15,579 nucleotides of DNA from Eubacteriales bacterium. GTDB lineage: Bacteria; Bacillota; Clostridia; Oscillospirales; CAG-382. A program made the position numbers and the translations under genes. This document shows, piece after piece, positions 7,326 through 13,771 of this stretch. The DNA is taken from contig JAQVQF010000025.1 in the NCBI GenBank assembly GCA_028701715.1, positions 1-15,579 on the forward strand, written 5' to 3'. The notes beneath the pieces were generated by a model. It saw nothing but the letters and a program-made list of their open reading frames with translations. It ran no database searches and was not told where the DNA came from. Every line of letters starts with the position of its first letter. The first letter of the stretch is position 1.

Positions 7326-9236
7326 TTATACGGTCTGCAGCTGCTTGTCAGCAATCTTTTTTATGCACGCATATTCAAGGAAAGCGTCTTTCGGAAGAGG
7401 TTCCGAATACAAATAGCCCTGAATGTAATCCACGCCCCAGCTTCTTCCCTTTTCCGCTTGGGTTTCCGTTTCAATGCCTTCGATAACTATCTTGACGCCG
7501 TAGCCGTGCATAGGTCCGATGGTGTGCTTAACCAGGTCGCCGCGCTGGGGTTCCATGGCAAGCTTTATAATGGATTTGTCGAATTTTATAACGGAAAACG
7601 GAAGAGAGATAAGGCTGCTCATGCTGGAATATCCGGTTCCGTAATCGTCAAGATGGAATTCAAAGCCCTTTGTCTTCATCATATTTAGGTTGAAAGCAAG
7701 AATTTCTTTTGACGCCACGGCGGCTGTTTCAGTAACCTCAAAGGCTATAAGTCGGTGATCGACGCCGTAACATTTCGCTTCCCTCAGAATGTCTTCCATT
7801 ACCGTTTTCTGGACGCACTCTATGGACGAAAGATTAACGGAAATATGGTTTATACCCGCGCCGCGTATATCGTATTCCGACAGCAGCTTCCAGACCTTTT
7901 CCCTGACGCATTTTCCAAGCTCGAGTATCAATCCGCTTTGTTCGGCGACAGCTATGAATTCCGTCGGAGAGACAGGTCCGAGCACCGGGTCGGTCAGCCT
8001 CGCGAGAGCCTCCGCCGCGACAACTTCGCCCGTATAAGCGTCCACAATCGGCTGATATACCATATTTATGAGGTTATCGCTTACGGCACGCGTCACCGCG
8101 GCTTTTACCTGCTGTCTGCGGTAGTACTTTCGTATAAGCTCTTGATCCGCGATCAGAGTTTTATCGTCCCCGCGTTCCTTTGATTCGCGAATGGTAAATT
8201 CCATAAACTCAATTAAAACCTCGCTCGACTGAAAGTGTACGCTGTCAAGTACAACCCTGGTGGAGCCAATGGGAATTTCATAGTTTTTTATATGCAGGGT
8301 TTTGGGCAGGCTTTCGGCAAATTCATATATTTTATTAACCGGTATGTCGCCTTTTATAATCACATAAAATTCATTTCCGTATATTCGCGCAAGCTCCCCG
8401 GCGCTGCCGAGCGTGCGTGACATATGCAAAAGCAGCTCGTTTCCGCAAAGCTCTCCGTAAACTTCGTTCACATGGCGAAGCTCGTTAACGGAATAACCGA
8501 GCACATAAAAGTGTTTTTTTCGGTTAATATATTCCGTCAATATGGAAACGAGAGCCGAATAGTTATACGACTTGGTCAGAGGATCGGAAATTTCCGACGG
8601 GGACTGCATGGCTATATACATAATAATTAAGGAAAGCGCGGCGGAAAAGTCGATAACCTGATATTCGTTATTATTAAACTGTATCGATAACGCGACGAGC
8701 TGAATAACGATCAGAGCTATTACCGTATATTTTTGTTTTACCGTTACGCTTCCGGCGGATGAAAGCAAAATTATTACGCACAATGCGGCGTACAGTATAT
8801 AGCTTATATAAACAACGATCATCAGTTGTCCCGATATATAATAACCGTCCTTGATGAAAAATATCAGATCGGTTAAGGGTGTTGTACAAATCAATGCCGC
8901 CACCGTTAAATACGGCACGGCGACGGTTATGATATATCTGTATTTCAATCCCGTCAATTTGCCGGTCAGTTCCAGTATATAAAACGCCATAACGCACGGA
9001 AGCATATGCAGCATGAGCTGATAGCACATATTTACCGCCGTGATAAAAATATCCTGTCCTTTTCCGTCGATAAAAATGGCGGAAATATTAAGGACAGGAA
9101 TTACTGTCACTATAATACCTATTGCGAAGAACAAAACGCTTTGCCTGTTTTTCAATCTGGGACAAAGCAAAAAATAGGTCATAGTAATTATTGATATAAT
9201 GAACGCGCTGATTTCATAATTGACAATATATCCCAT
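7326..9236 (-). CDS. membrane c-di-GMP phosphodiesterase with degenerate GGDEF and intact EAL domain
   Basis: A 636-residue protein. Residues 5-210 hold about seven hydrophobic segments, an integral membrane sensor region. A GGDEF-like domain spans 217-365, with the signature replaced by YGNEF at 286-290, so cyclase activity is unlikely. The EAL domain spans 375-625 and keeps the catalytic set: Glu409 (AEALARL), Asn468 (VNLS), Glu500 (FEVTE), Asp530-Asp531 (LDDYGTGYSS), Lys551 (IKFDKS), Glu586 (IEGIET) and Gln606 (IQGYLY). It therefore probably hydrolyses cyclic-di-GMP in response to a membrane signal. The ATG at 9236 follows a GGGAG by 11 nt. An ATG pair at 9284 gives a longer, basic N-terminus but has no binding site. 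A consensus promoter at 9518-9546 leaves an unusually long leader, and a terminator follows the stop. Confidence 0.9.
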   Translation of the reverse strand: MGYIVNYEISAFIISIITMTYFLLCPRLKNRQSVLFFAIGIIVTVIPVLNISAIFIDGKGQDIFITAVNMCYQLMLHMLPCVMAFYILELTGKLTGLKYRYIITVAVPYLTVAALICTTPLTDLIFFIKDGYYISGQLMIVVYISYILYAALCVIILLSSAGSVTVKQKYTVIALIVIQLVALSIQFNNNEYQVIDFSAALSLIIMYIAMQSPSEISDPLTKSYNYSALVSILTEYINRKKHFYVLGYSVNELRHVNEVYGELCGNELLLHMSRTLGSAGELARIYGNEFYVIIKGDIPVNKIYEFAESLPKTLHIKNYEIPIGSTRVVLDSVHFQSSEVLIEFMEFTIRESKERGDDKTLIADQELIRKYYRRQQVKAAVTRAVSDNLINMVYQPIVDAYTGEVVAAEALARLTDPVLGPVSPTEFIAVAEQSGLILELGKCVREKVWKLLSEYDIRGAGINHISVNLSSIECVQKTVMEDILREAKCYGVDHRLIAFEVTETAAVASKEILAFNLNMMKTKGFEFHLDDYGTGYSSMSSLISLPFSVIKFDKSIIKLAMEPQRGDLVKHTIGPMHGYGVKIVIEGIETETQAEKGRSWGVDYIQGYLYSEPLPKDAFLEYACIKKIADKQLQTV

Positions 9237-9511
9237 TCGCTTTCGCTCTCCCTCCGCTTTCCCACGCTGCTTTGAAATCATCAAAATATTGCGTCTTGCA
9301 TCTTGCGTCTTGCGGTTTCAGTGTTATACGACCTGCGGATTTCCGTTAATAAAAGCCGTATAATAAAACTGCTGTTCGGCTATTGACCCGGTTTTATATA
9401 TATTATCAACACTGCATGCTTTTCCTCATTTTAATCGGTCTATATTCGTTACAATCCTTTACGGAATTATTTTATCAAAAAATGCAAAATATGAAATATT
9501 ATGCATTATTG
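9237..9511 (-). promoter_or_regulatory. long 5' leader of the GGDEF/EAL gene
   Basis: About 275 nt separate the predicted transcription start from the ATG. I find no ORF with a ribosome binding site here, and the sequence does not match the c-di-GMP-I or -II riboswitch consensus as I know it. It contains a 7-bp tandem repeat at 9289-9316. It also has two interleaved complementary pairs: 9354-9358 with 9377-9381, and 9363-9369 with 9391-9397, which have pseudoknot topology. A regulatory role is inference. Confidence 0.35.
9289..9316. repeat. 7-bp tandem repeat, about four units
   Basis: Plus strand units TTGCGTC, TTGCATC, TTGCGTC and TTGCGGT follow each other without gaps. They lie just upstream of the alternative start (9284) of the GGDEF/EAL gene, in its leader. 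Confidence 0.7.
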
Positions 9512-9517
9512 TAGAAT

Positions 9518-9546
9518 ATAATACCACTTAATAAGATAATTGTCAA
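9518..9546 (-). promoter_or_regulatory. sigma-A-type promoter for the GGDEF/EAL gene
   Basis: On the minus strand: TTGACA, a 17-nt spacer, TATTAT. It lies 26 bp beyond the XRE stop codon and no terminator is seen between, so read-through from XRE is possible. Confidence 0.75.
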
Positions 9547-9572
9547 TAAAAAAGCATATTAAAATTCAAAAT

Positions 9573-9800
9573 TTATAAAATCTTGACACCTAAAATAGCG
9601 CCTATCGTTACATTGGTGGCTTCGGCAAGCTCGTCGAGTATGGTTATATCCGGACAGGATAGTCCGCGTTCCCATTTGGATACCGCCTGCGGCGTAACGC
9701 CCACATGGCAGGCAAGCTCTTTCTGGGTAATCCCCGCGGCGCGTCTGAATACGGATATACGCTTACCTAAGGCTGAAACATCAATCATATTAAAACCCAT
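9573..9800 (-). CDS. XRE-family helix-turn-helix transcriptional regulator
   Basis: A 75-residue protein that is almost only a Cro/C1-type HTH domain. The helix-turn-helix is at residues 24-46 (ITQKEL...VGVTPQAVSKWERG), followed by CPDITILDELAEATNVTIGAILG, the usual fourth and fifth helices. There is no separate effector or dimerisation domain. Neither the ATG at 9800 nor the one at 9788 has a Shine-Dalgarno sequence, so the transcript may be leaderless or weakly translated. Directly upstream of the start is an array of three palindromes (9819-9862), which suggests autoregulation by a small dimeric repressor (inference). Downstream on the same strand is the GGDEF/EAL gene with its own promoter. 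Upstream is a micro-gene that ends at a strong terminator, so XRE needs its own promoter within about 9801-9950; none is obvious. Confidence 0.88.
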   Translation of the reverse strand: MGFNMIDVSALGKRISVFRRAAGITQKELACHVGVTPQAVSKWERGLSCPDITILDELAEATNVTIGAILGVKIL

Positions 9801-9802
9801 GC

Positions 9803-9862
9803 GTTAAGCGTTAAAACATTAACATGTTAAGACATTAGCACGTTAAAATGTTAACATGTTAA
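9803..9862. promoter_or_regulatory. operator-like array: three 12-bp palindromes at 16-bp period
   Basis: TTAACATGTTAA occurs at 9819-9830 and 9851-9862, with the variant TTAGCACGTTAA at 9835-9846. Start-to-start distances are exactly 16 bp. A fourth, half-matching unit precedes them at 9803-9818 (GTTAA followed by AACA). The array ends 18 bp before the XRE start codon. It is probably bound by the XRE protein. The rest of the gap, 9863-9953, holds only an imperfect direct repeat beginning GTGCCG on the minus strand. Confidence 0.65.
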
Positions 9863-9953
9863 ACCGGCACTACATAAACAGATATGTTAGTCGGCACGGG
9901 TTCGCACCTGCCTTTCTTTCTTAATAATTTAAAATTGTTTTCCCTGGGATTTG

Positions 9954-9988
9954 TAAAAAATAAGGGCGCATCCGCTGAGGATGCGCCC
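9954..9988 (-). terminator. strong Rho-independent terminator of the micro-gene
   Basis: A perfect 10-bp GC-rich stem, GGGCGCATCC with GGATGCGCCC, and a 5-nt loop, followed on the minus strand by TTATTTTTTA. The T tract is only on the minus-strand side, which fixes the direction. It lies 45 nt after the stop of the 19-codon ORF. Confidence 0.9.
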
Positions 9989-10033
9989 CCGAAATCGTGG
10001 GATCGCGCTATTCGCCATGGGATATGCCGACAG

Positions 10034-10093
10034 CTATTCGACAATACCCGTGAGGCGAGCGGCACTGCATCCGTTATGATTTCTGATGAACAT
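10034..10093 (-). CDS. 19-residue micro-ORF with ideal ribosome binding site
   Basis: ATG at 10093 is preceded by AAAGGAGG (10101-10108) with a 7-nt spacer, the best ribosome binding site in the window. It encodes MFIRNHNGCSAARLTGIVE and stops with TAG. I do not recognise the peptide. It has one cysteine and no hydrophobic segment, so it is not an evident membrane toxin. The unit is complete in itself: promoter at 10159-10186, transcript of about 200 nt, terminator at 9954-9988. It may be a real micro-protein, a leader peptide controlling termination ahead of XRE, or a regulatory RNA that carries a translated ORF. An overlapping 87-codon frame from 10122 reads through the terminator and is less likely. 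Confidence 0.45.
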   Translation of the reverse strand: MFIRNHNGCSAARLTGIVE

Positions 10094-10158
10094 GACACCG
10101 CCTCCTTTACAAAATATTTCATTCCCGAAGTTGTACTTCCTTCGATTCTGATAATGTC

Positions 10159-10186
10159 ATTATAGCATAATTTTACCGTTTGTCAA
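10159..10186 (-). promoter_or_regulatory. consensus sigma-A promoter for the micro-gene
   Basis: On the minus strand: perfect TTGACA, a 16-nt spacer, perfect TATAAT. The predicted start is near 10152, about 58 nt before the micro-ORF. It lies 50 bp beyond the stop of the ADP-ribosylglycohydrolase-like gene. Only a weak 5-bp hairpin near 10205-10225 separates them. Confidence 0.8.
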
Positions 10187-10236
10187 TAAACTTCTGGTTT
10201 ATTATTAAATAAATCGGAATAAATGCTCCGTCAACG

Positions 10237-12285
10237 TTAATCGGCTTCGACTCCGTATACCTCCAGCTCCGTACAGTTGATAAACCCGGCTTCTCCGCCC
10301 GCCGTGCCTATAAGTCTGATACCCGAGCAGGTAAGATTATCAAGCGTGAAGGTATATGTTTCCAGGCTTGCGCCGAAAGCGCCTATAGTGTTGCCCACCG
10401 GATAATCGGGGTCGGGCGGGCATTCCACGGTCTGCCAGACACCGTCTATGAGCGCTTCAAGACGAAGCGTGCCGTCGGCAAACCAGCCGCCGTTATTATA
10501 ATGTATGCCTTCGGTATACACCACGGAGGAGATAACGAAATTATCCGTGAATAGATAGCCGATATAATCCTCATGCGCGGAAAGATAGCCGACAAAGGTA
10601 TCGTACTGCAGAGTGGCGCCCATGATTTTCGCTCCGTCGCGGATTACGTTTATATCCTTGCTGCCGCCGCCGGTCGGGATTGTATCGCTGACGGTTATCG
10701 CGGAAAACGGCGCCAGGTTTCTGACTGTTCCGACTTCTCCCACGTCCTGCCGGTTGTCGGCGGTTGTAGTTATATCGCCCGACACCGTTTTGCTGTTGCC
10801 TGCACCGTCAACGACGGTGCAGGTAACGGTATATTTACCCGCTTTGGCATAGCTATAGCAGGCGATATTGGCTTCGACTACCGTTCCATCGCCAAGGTCT
10901 ATATTGAAGGATTCGATACCGAGATTCGATTTTGCGGATATATCAAACTTTACGTTTGCACCGGAGGCGGTAAGAGTCATGGTAACCGTGGGTTCTTCGG
11001 GCCATTGCTCGAAGGGGACGGGCGTGATTTCGTTAAATTGGGGAATAGACCATACGCCGTCGTTCAGCGTCGCGCCGTTTGCCTCAAGCACCTGCTTGGT
11101 GATGGCAAGGCAGGCGTAAACCGTATCGGAAAGGCTGTAACTGGTATAGGAAAATTTCGTTTCCGTCATATCAAGCCCAGCCTTGAATTTGGCGGGGATA
11201 TTTTCATACCCGTAGAAATTGCCGAGAATTCCGCCGACGGTGGAGGGGTTGCAATCGGAATCCTGACCGCATCTCATGGAGATTTTCATGGAATTTTCAA
11301 AATCCCCCTCGCCCCAAAGCAGACCCATAAGCACATATGCGGCGTTAAGCTTGGCATCTATATTGAAAACCGAACCGCAGCCTACCGGGCATCTGTCGTC
11401 GTTTCCCCATTTATCCTCTATAAACTGCCAACATTCTTCCCATGTTTTTTCGGTTTCATATTGGTTCTTAACGTCGTTAATTACTTCTTTAAACTTAGTA
11501 CCGTCGGGAATTGAATCAAACCCGGCGGTTATTATTTCCTCAAGCGATTGGGCGATATATGCCTCGGCGTGCATCGCCGCCACAAAAACGCCGCCGTAAA
11601 CGCCGTCGCCGTAATTGGTAATATGACCTATTTCAAAAGCGCGCATCGCCGCGGCGTTCACAAGCCCCGCATATATTTCGCCCACAAAATCGGCGTCTAT
11701 CTGCCAGTCTATGTCGTCGCAATGCGAATTATAAAGATAGCTGCCGCAGAGCGAAGCCTCAATGCCGGCTCTGAGATTTTCTCTGCCCTTTTTATTGGCG
11801 TGGTCAAGACCGTAGGTCGAATTTTTAAAGGCTTCGCCGAGGATGTCAATACCGGTATCATACCCGGTTTTCGCCATCTGTTCCACATAGGTTATTTCGA
11901 CATAAAGGTCGTCCTGCCAAAAAGCGTTGTTTATATTCAGGGTTGTAAAATCCGGAACGTCGCTTTCCGACATCATAACCCCCTGGAACCAAAATTCGTT
12001 ATCCGCTCCCAGAACGACACCCGCCATCTGACCCACCCACGCGCCGAGCAGCTTGTCGTAAAGATCATTTTCCGAAAGGCCTATGTATTCGGTTACTTCC
12101 GATACCTCCCCGGAGGCGGTTTCGCTTTCGTTGTCACTTTCGTTGTCACTTTCGTTTTCGCTTGCGTTGCTTTCCGTACCGGATACCGTTCCCGTACCGT
12201 TCCCGCATGACACAAGCAGCAGGCACGCAAGCAGTAACAGGCAAACCATGCGTTTTATGCGCTTAATGCGCTTAATGCGTTTCAT
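10237..12285 (-). CDS. secreted lipoprotein with ADP-ribosylglycohydrolase-like, PKD and discoidin-like domains
   Basis: A 682-residue exported lipoprotein. Residues 1-27 are a basic, hydrophobic signal peptide ending in the lipobox LVSC with Cys27. A Ser/Glu/Asn/Asp-rich spacer follows (28-63). Residues 72-400 resemble the DraG/ARH ADP-ribosylglycohydrolase family: KLLGAWVGQMAGVVLG at 78-93, a QDD pair at 124-126 and GQDSDCNPSTVGGILG at 340-355. The acidic metal residues Asp125, Asp126, Asp342 and Asp344 are kept, but the threonines of the canonical DDT and DTD-T motifs are Leu127 and Cys345. A PKD-type beta domain lies at about 433-505 (DLGDGTV, YAKAGKYTVTCTVVD). Residues 523-682 look like a discoidin/CBM32-type sandwich. 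It is probably a cell-surface glycosyl hydrolase acting on an ADP-ribose-like or other N-glycosidic bond; the substrate is unknown. GGAG lies about 6 nt before the ATG. It has its own promoter. Confidence 0.85.
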   Translation of the reverse strand: MKRIKRIKRIKRMVCLLLLACLLLVSCGNGTGTVSGTESNASENESDNESDNESETASGEVSEVTEYIGLSENDLYDKLLGAWVGQMAGVVLGADNEFWFQGVMMSESDVPDFTTLNINNAFWQDDLYVEITYVEQMAKTGYDTGIDILGEAFKNSTYGLDHANKKGRENLRAGIEASLCGSYLYNSHCDDIDWQIDADFVGEIYAGLVNAAAMRAFEIGHITNYGDGVYGGVFVAAMHAEAYIAQSLEEIITAGFDSIPDGTKFKEVINDVKNQYETEKTWEECWQFIEDKWGNDDRCPVGCGSVFNIDAKLNAAYVLMGLLWGEGDFENSMKISMRCGQDSDCNPSTVGGILGNFYGYENIPAKFKAGLDMTETKFSYTSYSLSDTVYACLAITKQVLEANGATLNDGVWSIPQFNEITPVPFEQWPEEPTVTMTLTASGANVKFDISAKSNLGIESFNIDLGDGTVVEANIACYSYAKAGKYTVTCTVVDGAGNSKTVSGDITTTADNRQDVGEVGTVRNLAPFSAITVSDTIPTGGGSKDINVIRDGAKIMGATLQYDTFVGYLSAHEDYIGYLFTDNFVISSVVYTEGIHYNNGGWFADGTLRLEALIDGVWQTVECPPDPDYPVGNTIGAFGASLETYTFTLDNLTCSGIRLIGTAGGEAGFINCTELEVYGVEAD
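12248..12283. repeat. 9-bp tandem repeat encoding a (KRI)n signal-peptide start
   Basis: Four 9-bp units of ATGCGCTTA type (plus strand) encode the repeated Lys-Arg-Ile at the N-terminus of the lipoprotein, MKRIKRIKRIKRM. Copy-number change by slippage would add or remove three residues without breaking the frame. A second in-frame repeat, two exact 12-bp copies at 12126-12149, encodes the acidic spacer. Confidence 0.8.
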
Positions 12286-12316
12286 AAATATCTCCCAGTT
12301 CTTATAAGATATTTTT

Positions 12317-12344
12317 ATTATACATAATCAGTAAATAATGTCAA
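12317..12344 (-). promoter_or_regulatory. consensus sigma-A promoter for the lipoprotein gene
   Basis: On the minus strand: perfect TTGACA, a 16-nt spacer, perfect TATAAT. It leaves a short leader of about 25 nt before the ATG at 12285. Confidence 0.8.
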
Positions 12345-12376
12345 TAAAATGCCGCGATAATTATGAAAATAATACA

Positions 12377-12404
12377 TTGCTTTTAAAAACGTTTGTGCTA
12401 TAAT
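12377..12404 (+). promoter_or_regulatory. sigma-A-type promoter with extended -10 for the permease
   Basis: TTGCTT, a 16-nt spacer ending in TGC, then TATAAT. The TGn step before the -10 makes it an extended -10 promoter, which would compensate for the weak -35. It is divergent from the lipoprotein promoter 33 bp away. Confidence 0.7.
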
Positions 12405-12441
12405 CAATCCGTTTTGAAAATATACGTTTATGAGGCGCGCA

Positions 12442-13755
12442 ATGCTTATCACGGCGGTAATAGGTACGGTCAGCTGTTTCGCAATGGTTATCGGGGTATT
12501 TTTTAAACCGAAGCTTTTTTTCGGTAAAATCGGCGTCGATACATATTGGCTTTTCCCCCTCATGGGTGCCTTAACGCTCATCGCAGCGGGGAAATGTAAA
12601 ATATCATCGCTGGTTTCATCACTCACCGCCGATACGGCGATAAATCCCGTTAAAATACTGATACTCTTTATTTCCGTGACCGTGCTGTCGATTTATCTTG
12701 ACGAAACGGGCTTTTTCGGCTTTCTTGCCGAAAAAACTCTGCGCTTCGCAAAAGCCAGTCAGATAAAAATGTTTGTGTATCTCTATATAATTATATCGCT
12801 TCTTACGGTTTTTACCTCAAACGATATTATAATTCTCACCTTTACGCCGTTCATCTGTTACTTTACAAAAAACGCCGGGATAAACCCGGTGCCCTATCTT
12901 ACAGCCGAATTTGTCGCCGCCAATACCTGGAGCATGGCGCTTATCATCGGCAATCCGACCAACATATATCTTGCGTCTTTCTGTGAAATAAGCTTTTTCT
13001 CATATCTTAAGACCATGCTTTTGCCTGCTCTTTTCGCAGGGGCGGCGTCTTTTACGATGCTTTTGATCCTGTTTGGGAAAAAGCTGTCGCAGCCCGTAAA
13101 GCCGGTATACAGGGACGCGCATATAAAAGACAAAGCCCTCCTTTCGGTCGGGCTGATTCATCTTTGCGCCTGTACGCTGCTGCTTGCCGTATCTTCATAT
13201 ACAGGGTGGAATATGTGGGTAATAACTTTTGTTTCCGCCGTAAGCTTATTTGTTTTCACTTTGATTTTTAATATTATACGAAAAGAAAAGCCTCATATTC
13301 TCGTCGGATGCATTAAACGCGCTCCGTGGCAGCTGATTCCCTTTGTGCTCTCCATGTTTGTAATTGTGCTGACCTTTTATGAAAACGGCGTGTCAAGGCT
13401 GCTTTCCGATTTACTCGGAACGAAATATATTGTTTTAAAATACGGATTTTCTTCGTTTTTAGCGTCCAATGTTATAAACAATATCCCCATGAGCGTGCTT
13501 TTTTGCTCGTTTATAGGCGCTCTGCCGGAAACGGCGCGCGTGAGCGCGGCATACGCCGCGGTTATCGGCTCGAATATCGGCGCTGTCCTGACTCCAGTCG
13601 GCGCGCTCGCAGGGATAATGTGGTCGTCCGTATTAAAAAATCAGGAGGTGAAATTCGGTCGTTTGGATTTTATAAAATACGGCGCGCTCATTTCGCTTCC
13701 GGCTCTGCTTGCGGCGTTAGTCGGCCTCGTTATCGCTTTTGGCGGATGGCTGTAA
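12442..13755 (+). CDS. ArsB/SLC13-type (ion transporter superfamily) permease
   Basis: A 437-residue integral membrane protein with about eleven hydrophobic segments. It belongs by appearance to the ArsB/NhaD/SLC13 (ion transporter) superfamily. The two halves carry the re-entrant-loop signatures: FTSNDIIILTFTP with NTWSMALIIGNPTNIYLA in the N-terminal half, and SNVINNIPMSVLF with IGSNIGAVLTPVGALAGIMW in the C-terminal half. ArsB-type members export arsenite or other anions and related ones exchange Na+/H+ or import carboxylates; the substrate cannot be told. No arsR, arsC or arsA is adjacent, which weakens an arsenite role. Of two in-frame ATGs, 12430 has no ribosome binding site while 12442 follows GAGG by 6 nt, so 12442 is used. 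It is divergent from the lipoprotein gene and converges on mutS2 with 16 bp between stops. Confidence 0.85.
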   Translation: MLITAVIGTVSCFAMVIGVFFKPKLFFGKIGVDTYWLFPLMGALTLIAAGKCKISSLVSSLTADTAINPVKILILFISVTVLSIYLDETGFFGFLAEKTLRFAKASQIKMFVYLYIIISLLTVFTSNDIIILTFTPFICYFTKNAGINPVPYLTAEFVAANTWSMALIIGNPTNIYLASFCEISFFSYLKTMLLPALFAGAASFTMLLILFGKKLSQPVKPVYRDAHIKDKALLSVGLIHLCACTLLLAVSSYTGWNMWVITFVSAVSLFVFTLIFNIIRKEKPHILVGCIKRAPWQLIPFVLSMFVIVLTFYENGVSRLLSDLLGTKYIVLKYGFSSFLASNVINNIPMSVLFCSFIGALPETARVSAAYAAVIGSNIGAVLTPVGALAGIMWSSVLKNQEVKFGRLDFIKYGALISLPALLAALVGLVIAFGGWL

Positions 13756-13771
13756 AAGATTTGATTGATAT

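Noticed and set aside
9585..9590. TTGACA on the plus strand inside the end of xre
   Set aside because: It lies in coding sequence, has no matching -10 box and faces no plus-strand gene.
9880..9925. GGGTTCG flanked by partly complementary bases, suggesting a tRNA T-arm
   Set aside because: The loop and stem do not pair as a T-arm and no acceptor, D or anticodon arms surround it.
9859..10122. Minus-strand frame of 87 codons over the micro-gene
   Set aside because: It would read through a perfect terminator hairpin, its ribosome binding site is poorly placed, and the 19-codon frame has a far better one.
9884..10165. Plus-strand frame of 93 codons
   Set aside because: It is antisense to the promoter and terminator of the micro-gene, with no ribosome binding site or known motif.
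10573..11514. Long plus-strand frame (313 codons) opposite the lipoprotein gene
   Set aside because: It is antisense to a gene with clear signal peptide, motifs and domains; the translation has no recognisable domain and no proper ribosome binding site.
11548..12210. Plus-strand frame of 220 codons opposite the same gene
   Set aside because: Shadow of the lipoprotein coding sequence; low-complexity end mirrors the acidic spacer repeats.
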